DNA of 38,574 nt from an uncultured Clostridia bacterium (GTDB taxonomy: Bacteria > Bacillota > Clostridia > TANB77 > CAG-508): positions 1-38,574 of the forward strand of contig CALXVO010000001.1 of NCBI GenBank assembly GCA_944392065.1. The letters are read 5' to 3'. Made by a program: the position numbers and the translations under genes. How positions within the stretch are numbered: position 1 is the first letter of the stretch; every line of letters starts with the position of its first letter. Positions 16,189-26,055 of this stretch are shown here, piece after piece. The notes beneath the pieces were generated by a model that saw only the letters and a program-made list of their open reading frames with translations, was not told the DNA's origin and made no database searches.

Positions 16189-17280
16189 CTACTTTTCTAT
16201 TATATCTGCTATTCTTTTACAAGCGAATCCATCTCCATATGGATTTGATGCTTTACTCATTTTTTCATATTCTTCTTTATTTTCTAATAATATTTTTAAA
16301 TTTCTATATATTTTTTCTTCATCAGTTCCTACTAATTTTAAAGTTCCTGCCTTAACTCCCTCAGGTCTTTCTGTAGTATCTCTCATAACTAGTACAGGTT
16401 TACCTAAAGATGGAGCTTCTTCTTGAATTCCTCCACTATCTGTCATTATTAAATATGCCTTTGCTAATAAATTATGAAAATCTATTACTTCAAGGGGTTC
16501 TATCAATTTAATTCTATCATTTTTTTCTAAAATTCTTTTAGCTGTTTCTCTTACTATAGGATTTTTGTGTACTGGGTAAACTACTTTTATATCATCGTAT
16601 TCATCGACAACTCTTCTAATTGCGTTAAAGATATGCTCTAATGGCTGTCCTAAATTTTCTCTTCTATGAGCTGTTAGTACAATTAATCTACTATCTTTTG
16701 CCCACTCTAATAATTCATTATTGTAATTTTCTTTAACTGTCGTTTTCAATGCATCTATCGCTGTATTACCAGTCACATAGATATTTTCTTCTTTTTTCCC
16801 CTCTTTTAATAAATTATTTTTTGCATTCTCTGTTGGAGCAAAATGATATTTTGCAATAATTCCTGTCGCTTGTCTATTAAATTCTTCTGGGAATGGTGAA
16901 TATATATTATATGTTCTAAGTCCTGCTTCAACATGCCCTACTGGAATTTGCATATAATAGCAACATAATGATGTCACAAAAGTAGTTGAAGTATCTCCAT
17001 GAACTAGAACAATATCTGGTCTAACTTCCTCTAAAACTTTTTTTATTTTTTGTATAATATTAACAGTTATATCAAATAAAGTTTGTTTGTCTTGCATTAT
17101 GTCCAAATTATAATCTGGCACTACTTCAAAGCAATCTAAAACTTGTTGTAGCATTTCTCTATGCTGACCTGTTACACATACTATTGTTTCAATATTTTTT
17201 CTGCTTTTTAATTCTTTGACTAATGGGCACATTTTTATTGCTTCTGGTCTTGTTCCAAATGCAAACATGACTTTTTTCAT
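16189..17280 (-). CDS. wecB: UDP-N-acetylglucosamine 2-epimerase (non-hydrolysing)
   Basis: Interconverts UDP-GlcNAc and UDP-ManNAc, giving a ManNAc donor for surface glycans. Seen: FAFGTRPEAIKMCPLV at the start, TGQHREML, VHGDTSTTF, GHVEAGLRT, FPEEFNRQ, TAHRREN and the C-terminal SGGIQEEAPSLGKPVLVMRDTTERPE, all family signatures. 363 residues, normal. The ATG has GGAG about 8 nt upstream. No UDP-ManNAc dehydrogenase (wecC) is present here, so ManNAc rather than ManNAcA is expected. The 100 nt upstream, before the flippase gene, hold no other gene. Confidence 0.95.
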   Translation of the reverse strand: MKKVMFAFGTRPEAIKMCPLVKELKSRKNIETIVCVTGQHREMLQQVLDCFEVVPDYNLDIMQDKQTLFDITVNIIQKIKKVLEEVRPDIVLVHGDTSTTFVTSLCCYYMQIPVGHVEAGLRTYNIYSPFPEEFNRQATGIIAKYHFAPTENAKNNLLKEGKKEENIYVTGNTAIDALKTTVKENYNNELLEWAKDSRLIVLTAHRRENLGQPLEHIFNAIRRVVDEYDDIKVVYPVHKNPIVRETAKRILEKNDRIKLIEPLEVIDFHNLLAKAYLIMTDSGGIQEEAPSLGKPVLVMRDTTERPEGVKAGTLKLVGTDEEKIYRNLKILLENKEEYEKMSKASNPYGDGFACKRIADIIEK

Positions 17281-17379
17281 TTTTACTTCTCCTTTATGAT
17301 TAAATCAGTGAATTTTTTAACAAATATGAACTTATTATTTATAGCCATCAATTAATTGATATCTTATAGTCTATTGTCA

Positions 17380-18780
17380 TTATTTTTCTCTTATTCTTTC
17401 TTTAATTACCTTAAACATTTTGCCTATAATCTCTTTATAAGTATATAGCATTATAAGACCTTGTGCTACTAAACTTATAACATTATATATAGTATTTGTT
17501 TTACAATATATAATTGAAGAAATTACAAAAATAACTGCCGGAATAATATATAGCTTATAATTATATTTCAATTTGACAATTTTATCAATTGACTTTTTCC
17601 TTATCAAGTAAAATACTACATATGATATTATATTAGAAAATATGTATCCCCACATTCCTAGTATCGGTATTAAAACCACCGAGCATATTACATTAGTTAT
17701 TGCAGCCATTACCGTAGTGTAAAACGCTCCCTTGGTTTTCATAGAAGCAGTATAAATCGTTCCCATAAAACTTGAGATAGCATTAAATATCATAGCCACA
17801 AACATAAATGGTACTAATATTATTGAATCATGGTATTCAGCATCAATGAATAGTTCATAATATATTTTTATCACTGGAAGTAATATCGCTGAAAATAATA
17901 TTAAATATTTTGAAAAATTTTCTAAATTTTTTGAATAGTATTCAGCTTTGTCTTCACTGTTATACTCATATATTGAGCTTTCTGTCCAAGCCATTAAAAA
18001 TATACTATTTACTGTCATAAGTAATGTTGGAAATTTATTTGCAAAACTTACTAATCCTGTTGAAGAAGTTCCACAAAAATACTCTAATATATACAATCCT
18101 GCTGTACCATTTAGCCACCAACTAATTTGATTTGGTACTAAAGGTATTGAGTATTTTAACATTTCTTTTATTACATTCTTACTAAATAATTTAAATTTTA
18201 TATATTTAAAAAACTGTAATCTTATTAATGCATAAACTGTAATAGTTATAGAGCCAACAGCATAAGCTAATAGCATACTTCTTTCATGTATATACTTTAT
18301 AAAAACAATATTAATTATCAACTGTATTAATGTAGATAATACACCTGTAACAGTATAATCGACATTCTTTCTTACTCCTCTTAATACTTGCTGTAAATAT
18401 ATACCAAAATAATTGAAAACAAAATATAATACAAAAAGATATGCATATTGAAATTTAGTTATTATACATATAGGTATATACATTAGCATAAATATTGCTA
18501 TACCCATTAAAAATATAATAAAAGAATTGGTGATATACTTTTTCTTTTCATCTTCATCTTTTGAAGTACACAAAAATCTAAAAATAGTTTCTGTTACTTG
18601 AAGAGTAAAAACTGGCCCAATTAGAGGTACTATATTAGTTATTAAATTAACTGTACCAAATTGCTCTGTAGATAAATACGCCGAATATAATGGCATCAAG
18701 AAAAACACTAATAATTTTGAGCCAAATGTTCCAATAAAATATATAATTGTTGTCTTAAATAAGCGTTTATTTCTTTCCAT
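17380..18780 (-). CDS. Polysaccharide flippase, Wzx/MATE-like
   Basis: A 466-residue protein with about 12-14 hydrophobic helices, starting RLFKTTIIYFIGTFGSKLLVF with a GTFGSK-type motif, then LYSAYLSTEQFGTVNLI, typical of the PST/Wzx family in the MOP superfamily. It is expected to flip the undecaprenyl-linked repeat unit to the outer face, where the polymerase at 21768-22853 works. The start codon follows the stop of the previous gene by 1 nt (GAGGAAG upstream), so translation is probably coupled. Confidence 0.9.
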   Translation of the reverse strand: MERNKRLFKTTIIYFIGTFGSKLLVFFLMPLYSAYLSTEQFGTVNLITNIVPLIGPVFTLQVTETIFRFLCTSKDEDEKKKYITNSFIIFLMGIAIFMLMYIPICIITKFQYAYLFVLYFVFNYFGIYLQQVLRGVRKNVDYTVTGVLSTLIQLIINIVFIKYIHERSMLLAYAVGSITITVYALIRLQFFKYIKFKLFSKNVIKEMLKYSIPLVPNQISWWLNGTAGLYILEYFCGTSSTGLVSFANKFPTLLMTVNSIFLMAWTESSIYEYNSEDKAEYYSKNLENFSKYLILFSAILLPVIKIYYELFIDAEYHDSIILVPFMFVAMIFNAISSFMGTIYTASMKTKGAFYTTVMAAITNVICSVVLIPILGMWGYIFSNIISYVVFYLIRKKSIDKIVKLKYNYKLYIIPAVIFVISSIIYCKTNTIYNVISLVAQGLIMLYTYKEIIGKMFKVIKERIREK

Positions 18781-18781
18781 T

Positions 18782-21007
18782 TCATCTTCCTCTTATTGTA
18801 TTATATATTCCATAAATTGTTCTTTTAATTTCGTTTTGCCTTAGTTCATCTTTGCAATATTTTTTAGAAATTTCTTTTAAACTTGTTTTTTCGTCTTTTA
18901 ATTCTGCTAGTGTTTGATTGTATAATAATGGCATTGAATCATTAATAGTTTGTTGGGATTTAAAGTAATCTTCAATTGGCTGCTCATCTGCTTTTATTAT
19001 ATTATTATGAATTAGCTTGTTTATTAATTTTTGTCCGTTTTGAGTATTGACAATAACCATACTAATGCCCTTTTTTTCTTTTATAAATTTTGGCCCCCAG
19101 TAATCTCCAATTCTTATGTCCGCATTTGTTTTAATTCTATACTTGCATTCATAACAAGATTTATTGAACACCATTTTAGTATTAAAAAAATTGTAAAATA
19201 AATTTTTCTTTTCTTTAGTACGATATTTTGAATTTATCAATAATATCTTTTTTCTCCATCCAAATCTTTTGTCTCTAAATTTAACATCTTCTATTTTGTT
19301 AAATTTAGAGATGTATTTTTCCCAAAGATTATATGATGGTACCCCATTGCATATTAAATCTACTAATATAAAATTATCTCTTCTACCTATGTTTTTTAAA
19401 TGTCTATCAATAGAAGATATTTGACAAGGTGTTCCTATCACAATTGCTTGTTCTAATTTTGTAAGTTTTTTAAATGCATCTACTGTATAACTCTGCAAAT
19501 ATTTTGAGCCAGATAACTTTAGTAAATCTTCCATTTTGGTTACTACTGTATGCTCTGCTCTATTTTTTTCTAAATTATATGTACATCCTATTATTGGAAT
19601 ATTATTTTGAATTCCGAAATATGAAATTTCATAAGCAAGACCTCCAGATGAAGAACTTTTCAATACATCTTCATTTAAAGAATATGCACTATATAGTTTC
19701 ATATCTTTTATTTCGTTTATTTGAGCGTTTAATTGTCCGCATACTTTTTTGCATTTGTTACATCCTATGCACTTCTCTTTATCAATTGTATAACTATAAA
19801 AACCATTTTCATTTAATTTTATAGTTATACAATTGGTAGGACATACTGCTGCACACATTCCACAACCAGAGCAAATATTTGTAATTGTTTTATTTTCTAA
19901 ACTTTTATTATCTTTCCTTATAGCATTCTTTAAGAAACTAATACTTTTCTTTCTTTCTTCTTCAATAATTTTATTGCATTCTTTAAAATCAATATTTATA
20001 TTTTCTATAAAATATTTAATATTATCATTATAAAGTCTATTTTCTAGTTTTACTTTTTTTAGTATATTATATATTCTAGAATTTTGAGAAAGTTTATTAT
20101 CTTTAAATCTTTTTAATGTTATAAAAGGTACATTAAAGTTAATAGAAAATATAGTTCCGTGGAAAGAATCTGTAATGACTAAACTTGCATTATATATTAG
20201 TTTTAAAAATTCTTCTGGAGAAGCATTTTGCACTTCTTCTTTTTTATAATCCAAAACATTACCTGGAATAATTATTAATTTTTTATTTAACATTTTAGCT
20301 ATTTTCTTTGCTATTTTATAATGTTTCTTTTTCCCTCCCAAGCAATAAAAAACTATATAATCAGTATTTTCTTCTTTTAAATTAAATTCTTCATTCCATT
20401 CTTCTTTATTTAATAACAATGTTGGGTCTAATACCACTTCTATTTCTTTATCTGTAAAATCTTTTATTAAATTTTTACCTTGCTCTTCTCTAATAGAAAT
20501 ACTATCAAATTTACTTACTAGTTTTTTTATTTCTTCTCTTATATATTTGTTATCAATTGCTGGAAGTCCCATACTTGGTGCATATGAGATTTTTTTACTA
20601 TCATCACTTACAAAACTTAGAAAATAATTTTCATTAAAAACAGTAGGTGCCCAAATCTGGTCACTTCCACATATAAATTTATCATACTGATCATTTAATA
20701 AGAATAAATCTGTAGCATTTTCACAACTTTTAGTATATGTAAAGTTTTTCTTTCTGAAATCATCAAATTTCTTACTGTTTTGTTGCACTGAATCTTTAAC
20801 TTTACTATTATGTACTAAAATCTTTGTTGCCAAGTCTTTGAATTTTATTTTTTTAAATCCCTTTGGTGGATTTGATTTATAATTTACTGTATCTACTTTA
20901 TCTACACCTAATTTTTTTACAGTTTGTCTTAATGCATATGCTTGTAAGACTCCACCATAATTGTTATATGCATGCCATGTAATTATTGCTATTTTTTTAG
21001 TTTCCAT
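18782..21007 (-). CDS. Fused polysaccharide pyruvyl transferase and FrhB-like Fe-S protein
   Basis: A 741-residue two-part protein. Residues 1 to about 365 are a polysaccharide pyruvyl transferase domain (NNYGGVLQAYALRQ near the start, TDSFHGTIFSINFNVPFITL near 275-295), which would add ketal pyruvate to a sugar. A 4Fe-4S pair follows (CSGCGMCAAVCP and CIGCNKCKKVCG, about 380-425). The rest resembles the coenzyme F420 hydrogenase/dehydrogenase beta subunit family (SSSSGGLAYEIS, IGTPCQISSIDRHLK, DLICNGVPS, CYECKYR, RIGDYWG). In glycan clusters these two families often sit side by side as separate genes; here they are one frame. The substrate of the redox half is unknown. The ATG is preceded by GGGAAG, and the gene starts 2 nt after the GT32 gene. 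Confidence 0.88.
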   Translation of the reverse strand: METKKIAIITWHAYNNYGGVLQAYALRQTVKKLGVDKVDTVNYKSNPPKGFKKIKFKDLATKILVHNSKVKDSVQQNSKKFDDFRKKNFTYTKSCENATDLFLLNDQYDKFICGSDQIWAPTVFNENYFLSFVSDDSKKISYAPSMGLPAIDNKYIREEIKKLVSKFDSISIREEQGKNLIKDFTDKEIEVVLDPTLLLNKEEWNEEFNLKEENTDYIVFYCLGGKKKHYKIAKKIAKMLNKKLIIIPGNVLDYKKEEVQNASPEEFLKLIYNASLVITDSFHGTIFSINFNVPFITLKRFKDNKLSQNSRIYNILKKVKLENRLYNDNIKYFIENINIDFKECNKIIEEERKKSISFLKNAIRKDNKSLENKTITNICSGCGMCAAVCPTNCITIKLNENGFYSYTIDKEKCIGCNKCKKVCGQLNAQINEIKDMKLYSAYSLNEDVLKSSSSGGLAYEISYFGIQNNIPIIGCTYNLEKNRAEHTVVTKMEDLLKLSGSKYLQSYTVDAFKKLTKLEQAIVIGTPCQISSIDRHLKNIGRRDNFILVDLICNGVPSYNLWEKYISKFNKIEDVKFRDKRFGWRKKILLINSKYRTKEKKNLFYNFFNTKMVFNKSCYECKYRIKTNADIRIGDYWGPKFIKEKKGISMVIVNTQNGQKLINKLIHNNIIKADEQPIEDYFKSQQTINDSMPLLYNQTLAELKDEKTSLKEISKKYCKDELRQNEIKRTIYGIYNTIRGR

Positions 21008-21009
21008 AT

Positions 21010-21735
21010 TTATTTCTTCCCTTTTATAAAATTAGATACTTTATGAGCATTTTCTTTTCCTAGTATTTTTTCAGCAGTTTTATATACTTTGAATTTAATC
21101 TTATCCTTCTTTGGTATCCAAGAGCCTGCAAACCAGTGTATAGTATAAGTGTTGTCTGTTATATTTTTCTTTTTAGTTTGATAATCTATTGGACAAAAAT
21201 ACTCTTTAGGATATAATGTGAATTCTTCAACCGTTTGTAATTTATTATTAGGAGTAAATCCTTTTTTGCTCATCATGTCAGTTATAATAGTTACATTAGT
21301 TGTCATGTCTATACTTCCATCTTCTTGTATAAAATGCTTGTCCTTATAATAATCCAAAAGTTCTTTAAAAATTTCTGTACCGCTTTCAGAGCCCATTATA
21401 CCTGTTGGAATAGTAGTGTCTGTTTCAAATCCAGAAAAAGCCTTATTCTTTAAAAACTGATCTAAATTTTTTAACACCTCCACATCAGTATCCATATAAA
21501 TACCACCTTGTGTATATAAAGCATATAGCCTAACATAATCTGTTATAAAAGCATATTTTTTTGCTTCATAGGCTTCTTTTACATATATGTTGGAACTTAG
21601 ATCAAAGCTATTTTCGTCCCATCGAACAATCTCATAATCTGGGCAGTATTTTTTCCAACTATTAATACATTTCTTTGCTAATTTAGGTAAGTCTTTCCCT
21701 CCGAACCAACAATAATGTATTTTCTTAGGTATCAT
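21010..21735 (-). CDS. Glycosyltransferase with DxD motif (GT32-like)
   Basis: A 241-residue glycosyltransferase of the capsular/Och1-like GT32 type. Seen: IPKKIHYCWFGG at the start, NSWKKYCPDYEIVRWDENSFD, AFITDYVRLYALYTQGGIYMDTDVEV with the metal-binding D82-T-D84, and TIHWFAGSW near the C-terminus. It would transfer a hexose to the growing repeat unit on the cytoplasmic face; donor and linkage cannot be read from sequence. The ATG has GGAGG upstream. Confidence 0.88.
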   Translation of the reverse strand: MIPKKIHYCWFGGKDLPKLAKKCINSWKKYCPDYEIVRWDENSFDLSSNIYVKEAYEAKKYAFITDYVRLYALYTQGGIYMDTDVEVLKNLDQFLKNKAFSGFETDTTIPTGIMGSESGTEIFKELLDYYKDKHFIQEDGSIDMTTNVTIITDMMSKKGFTPNNKLQTVEEFTLYPKEYFCPIDYQTKKKNITDNTYTIHWFAGSWIPKKDKIKFKVYKTAEKILGKENAHKVSNFIKGKK

Positions 21736-21767
21736 ATTATTTTCCCTCCTATTTCTGCTTTATTATA

Positions 21768-22853
21768 TTATTCAATTTTATTTTCAGTAAAGAAATCCAC
21801 AGAAAAATTATTGCTCATGAATTTACTATCTTGTAATGTATATAGATTTTTTACTATAAGCACAGTTAGAAATGTGTATATAAATATCATAGAGCACACT
21901 TTTAATTTCTTTATATTTATTTCTTTAATAAATGTAACAAAAATTAAGCATAAGAATATTAAGAATATATAGCTAACTCTAATAGCAAATCCACTATTTA
22001 TTGTAGCAAAATAAGTTATAAAATATAAAAATTGGCCCTTTTCTAAAAATGCATATTTTTGCTCTTTATTATTTCTTAATAATATACATTGTATTATATA
22101 AATCGCTAATAAAAAGTAATGCGTAATACCACTTCCGTCAAATGCTTTCTGACCTTCGTCTAAAGCATATTGGTCGTATTTTAAATTAGATGCGATTAGG
22201 TTTATAATATTATTAATTATTCCTGTTTCTCCTAATATCATTATTAATATTGGAATCGCAATTTTTATTCTATAATCAATTTTAAACTTGTCTATAAAAA
22301 TTGGTAAAATAAATAATACTATAATTGTAGAATTATGGAATAAAGCAGATATAAGTATTAAGGCAATACTTGATTTGTATTTTTTTTCATTAAACAAAGC
22401 CATTCCATACAAAGCAATTGTTATCGCTAAGAATTGTCGCATTACTGTCATATATGTAAAAAATGCCATTCCTAAAAAAAACATAATAAAAAGAGATAAT
22501 TCTTTCTTGCTAAGGTTAAGTTTTTTTAAGAATAATCCCAAGAATGTAAATGAAAGCGATGAATATAACAGGAATACTGCTTTATAATTCAAATGCAAAA
22601 ATCCAATTATTCTACATATGACTTTAAAAATCATTTCTATATTAGGATAATACACATTAATATTTTCTAGGCTATTTGAAAATGTTGAGAAAATATTTAT
22701 ATAATTTATATCGTCAACTGCTAAATTATCTCTTATACCAAAAAATATAGAAAAAGTAATCATTAATAATATTAGACCACATTTTTCGAAGTGTTTTTTA
22801 GGAATAAGAAATATTGCACCTATACAAATGAATAATATGATATATGCTAACAC
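21768..22853 (-). CDS. EpsG/Wzy-like polysaccharide polymerase
   Basis: A 361-residue protein with about 10 membrane segments that matches the EpsG family by its early FFGIRDNLAVDDINYINIF and a large extracytoplasmic loop pattern. It probably polymerises the flipped repeat units on the outer face. The start is a GTG at 22853 with AAGGAG 9 nt upstream. It lies between the GT2 genes and the GT32 gene. Wzy proteins vary widely, so the call rests on topology, the D-D-x-x-Y motif and the cluster. Confidence 0.8.
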   Translation of the reverse strand: MLAYIILFICIGAIFLIPKKHFEKCGLILLMITFSIFFGIRDNLAVDDINYINIFSTFSNSLENINVYYPNIEMIFKVICRIIGFLHLNYKAVFLLYSSLSFTFLGLFLKKLNLSKKELSLFIMFFLGMAFFTYMTVMRQFLAITIALYGMALFNEKKYKSSIALILISALFHNSTIIVLFILPIFIDKFKIDYRIKIAIPILIMILGETGIINNIINLIASNLKYDQYALDEGQKAFDGSGITHYFLLAIYIIQCILLRNNKEQKYAFLEKGQFLYFITYFATINSGFAIRVSYIFLIFLCLIFVTFIKEINIKKLKVCSMIFIYTFLTVLIVKNLYTLQDSKFMSNNFSVDFFTENKIE

Positions 22854-22886
22854 TTTATAGTCTCCTTCTTTATAATTATATTGCTT

Positions 22887-23873
22887 CTAACCTTTTCTAA
22901 TTTTATCTAATGATGATAATAAAAAGGCATATAATCTTCCTTTTCCGATTAAAAGAAAAAGAAATAACTTTATTTTTACCGTAACATATTTGTTTTTTAG
23001 ATATTTACTCTTTTTTGTTTTTATTTCTTTAATTAATTGCTCTCTTGCCTCTCCATAGAATTTATCTCTTATCATGTTGTTTAGTAAACCAATTCTAGTG
23101 TTTAGCTCATAACATTCTATTTCTGGCTCTAAATTTATATTTTCTTTTTTGAAAAAGCTCTTTGTTTCTTCTACTGCTTGCAACACATCTAATCTTTTTA
23201 TGTTAAATTTCTTTCCCATAATACTATCTGTTCTTTGTAAATAAAAATACAATTTATCAGGGATTAGTGAAATTTTTTTTGCATAATAGTATAATTTATA
23301 TGTAGTAAAATTATCTTCGTGAAGTTTTCCTTTTGGAAAAAAAATATTATTTTCTTTAAATAAACTTAATTTATATAATTTATTCCAAGCCATAACTTCT
23401 GTTTCTTGGTTGCCTACAAGTAAGTCATTAATTGCTTCTAAATTAGAGAAAATTTTTTCTTCTTTATTTTTTTTAGACCATGTTTCATCTTTTTCATTTA
23501 TATATAAATAGTCACACACACTGATATCTGAATCATTCTCTTCTAGATTTTCAATTAAACATTTCACATAATCTTTATGTACAAAGTCATCACTATCAAC
23601 AAAACAAATATATTCTCCAGTAGCATGTTGAATTCCTGTATTTCTTGCCATAGATAGTCCTTGATTTTTTTGAGTTATTATCTTTATTCTGCTATCATTT
23701 TTTTCTTCTTCTTCTGCAATCTGTAAACTGTTATCCGTAGAGCCATCATTAACTAAAATAATCTCTATATTCTTATATGATTGATTTATAATAGATTGTA
23801 AGCATCTATTTAAATATTTTTCCACATTATATATTGGTACAACAACAGATACTTTATTATCAGTTTGACTCAT
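22887..23873 (-). CDS. Family 2 glycosyltransferase
   Basis: A 328-residue GT-A fold enzyme. Seen: VSVVVPIYNVEKYLNRCLQS at the start, ILVNDGSTDNS (nucleotide binding), GLSMARNTG and the metal-binding DSDD (93-96). The C-terminal third is variable and lysine-rich. One of two consecutive GT2 genes, starting 4 nt after its neighbour. The ATG has GGGAG upstream. Sugar specificity is unknown. Confidence 0.92.
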   Translation of the reverse strand: MSQTDNKVSVVVPIYNVEKYLNRCLQSIINQSYKNIEIILVNDGSTDNSLQIAEEEEKNDSRIKIITQKNQGLSMARNTGIQHATGEYICFVDSDDFVHKDYVKCLIENLEENDSDISVCDYLYINEKDETWSKKNKEEKIFSNLEAINDLLVGNQETEVMAWNKLYKLSLFKENNIFFPKGKLHEDNFTTYKLYYYAKKISLIPDKLYFYLQRTDSIMGKKFNIKRLDVLQAVEETKSFFKKENINLEPEIECYELNTRIGLLNNMIRDKFYGEAREQLIKEIKTKKSKYLKNKYVTVKIKLFLFLLIGKGRLYAFLLSSLDKIRKG

Positions 23874-23877
23874 AATT

Positions 23878-24870
23878 TTATCTCCCTATTCTAGACTTTC
23901 CTTCTATAAAAATAGCCATTAATTTTCCTACTACTTGAAATCCAAATAATTTATAAATATAATAAACCATTTTTCCTTTCTTACCTGATCCTTTAGTAAG
24001 TAGATATTCATACTCTTTAATTTTAGGTATTATTTTTATTTGCTCATTCTTTGGCAATGTAAATAATAATCCAACCACTATCGAATACTGGTATTGTACA
24101 AAATTAAATAAATGCTTCTTTAATTCTTCTGACTCAATTTCTTTTATTCTATTATTCCAATTTATAACAAAATTCATTGTGTCATCTACTCTTTTTAGGC
24201 TGCAAGAATGTGTTGCCGACATTTGGTTTTGTCTATATACATAAAATGGCTTTTCTAACAAATCAATTTTTTTAGTTTTTAAGAAAAGTTGAATTGTGCA
24301 ATCCATATCTTCGGTGTATTTTACATTTTCAGCTAAAAATATGTCATTATCTAGAAACAATTTCCTTTTAATTACATTACAGCATAAAGATGGATTAAAA
24401 TTATTGGTTTCAAATAACTTTATTAAGTTTTGCGGATAATTATATTCTATTAAATTTGGTATAATTTTTACTTTTTTATCTTTAATTTTATTGTTTTTTG
24501 CTTTTACAAAATCACCAGCAATAATATCAACTTCTCGATTATTTTTGATTTTATTAATTATCTGAGGAATAGAGTCATTTATAATCCAATCATCGCCATC
24601 TACAAAAAGTATATATTCTCCTATTGCTTTTTTTAATCCATTGTTTCTAGCAACTGAAACTCCAGCATTTTCTTGATAAAAGTATTTAATATAATTATAT
24701 TTTTTACAATAGTTATCGCAAATCTCTCTTGTTTTATCTTTTGAGCCATCATCTATTAAGATAATTTCAACATTTTCATTTGCTTGAGAAACTATGCTAT
24801 CTAAGCAATAAGAAATGTATTGCTCTAAATTATACATAGGAATAATAATACTTAATAATGTTTCTTTCAT
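23878..24870 (-). CDS. Family 2 glycosyltransferase
   Basis: A 330-residue GT-A enzyme. Seen: LSIIIPMYNLEQYISYCLDS, ILIDDGSKDKT, GVSVARNNG and the DGDD metal motif (91-94). Similar in layout to the next gene downstream but clearly diverged, so the two probably add different sugars or linkages. The ATG has AGAGG 5 nt upstream. Specificity is unknown. Confidence 0.92.
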   Translation of the reverse strand: MKETLLSIIIPMYNLEQYISYCLDSIVSQANENVEIILIDDGSKDKTREICDNYCKKYNYIKYFYQENAGVSVARNNGLKKAIGEYILFVDGDDWIINDSIPQIINKIKNNREVDIIAGDFVKAKNNKIKDKKVKIIPNLIEYNYPQNLIKLFETNNFNPSLCCNVIKRKLFLDNDIFLAENVKYTEDMDCTIQLFLKTKKIDLLEKPFYVYRQNQMSATHSCSLKRVDDTMNFVINWNNRIKEIESEELKKHLFNFVQYQYSIVVGLLFTLPKNEQIKIIPKIKEYEYLLTKGSGKKGKMVYYIYKLFGFQVVGKLMAIFIEGKSRIGR

Positions 24871-24884
24871 TTTTCCTCTTTTCT

Positions 24885-26054
24885 TTATTTTGTTTTATAA
24901 ATTTTCTCTATCTTATTATTTACTTGCTCTGTTGTAAAGCTTTTCATATTTGTCAAAGTGGCTTCTATTTCACTTTCAGAGTTTAGTTTTGTTAATTCTT
25001 TTTCCTTTAAATTGATAATTCCTTTTAACAACTCTTCATTGTTATCTATTTTTATAACATACCCATTTACTCCGTCTTCTACTAAATCTCTACTTCCTCT
25101 ACAATCAGTTACAATTGCTGGTAACCCTGCCATTAGTCCTTCTATCACATTAACTGGTAAACCTTCTCTGTAACTTAAAGATAATAACATATCAGATATT
25201 TTTAGTAATTTTGGTACATCTTTTCTATAACCTAATAAATGTACATTTTTATTTAAGTTATATTCTTTTACTTTTTGTTTGTAAAAATCCTCTAATCCTC
25301 CAATTCCAACTATTAACAAATGTATATTTGAGTATTTTTTTACTAAGTCTTTCATTGCTTCTATTGCCATAATTTGATTTTTATTTTTATTTAGCTCTCC
25401 AACTTGTATTAAAACAAAATCATCGTCTTCTAATCCCAAGCTTTTTCTTAAATGATGCTTATGTTCTTTACTCATTTCGAAGTTAAATTTGTTTTCATCT
25501 ACTCCCACACCGTTAATAAGTTCAATTCTCTTGGCTTTAAATTTCTTCTTAGCTAATGCATAATCTTCTTTATTAATCGTTATCAAACAGTCAGTATATC
25601 TAGATAGCCACTTTTCTACCGGATAATAAATTATCCAATTTAAAAGTGGTGCTCCTTTATAAAAATGAAATCCATGAGCGGTATAAATAACCTTTAAATC
25701 TTTCCTTGGTAGCTTTCTACAAGCAAGTCTACCACACACTCCACCTATTGGAGAATGCATATGTATAATGTTATAGTTATTATCTTTTTGTACAATCTTT
25801 TTGATTTCTTTGTATGCTTTTATGTTAGATGTTGAAAATGGATTTCTTGCAAATGGTATATTATAACATTTTACGTTTATATTCTCTAATTCTTTCTTAA
25901 ATTCTTCTGTACGCTCTTTACTAATAGTTCCTCCATTTTCAAAATTAGTCGCAACATCTACTTGATAGCCTAGTTCTTGCAATATTTTTATGTTATTCAT
26001 ATTAAATTGCTCTATCATGGATGGTACAGAAGCAATTATTAATGCTTTTTTCAT
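24885..26054 (-). CDS. Family 4 glycosyltransferase
   Basis: A GT-B fold retaining glycosyltransferase of about 389 residues. Seen: the N-terminal KKALIIASVPSMIEQFN, the acceptor-side HMHSPIGGV, YTAHGFHFYKGAP, and the C-terminal donor site LSLSYREGLPVNVIEGLMAGLPAIVTD with the E-x7-E motif. The start ATG at 26054 follows the stop of the reductase gene by 1 nt and AAGGAG lies about 11 nt upstream; a GTG three codons earlier overlaps that stop. It may add the second sugar after the initiating transferase, as GT4 enzymes often do, but this is inference. Confidence 0.92.
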   Translation of the reverse strand: MKKALIIASVPSMIEQFNMNNIKILQELGYQVDVATNFENGGTISKERTEEFKKELENINVKCYNIPFARNPFSTSNIKAYKEIKKIVQKDNNYNIIHMHSPIGGVCGRLACRKLPRKDLKVIYTAHGFHFYKGAPLLNWIIYYPVEKWLSRYTDCLITINKEDYALAKKKFKAKRIELINGVGVDENKFNFEMSKEHKHHLRKSLGLEDDDFVLIQVGELNKNKNQIMAIEAMKDLVKKYSNIHLLIVGIGGLEDFYKQKVKEYNLNKNVHLLGYRKDVPKLLKISDMLLSLSYREGLPVNVIEGLMAGLPAIVTDCRGSRDLVEDGVNGYVIKIDNNEELLKGIINLKEKELTKLNSESEIEATLTNMKSFTTEQVNNKIEKIYKTK

Positions 26055-26055
26055 T

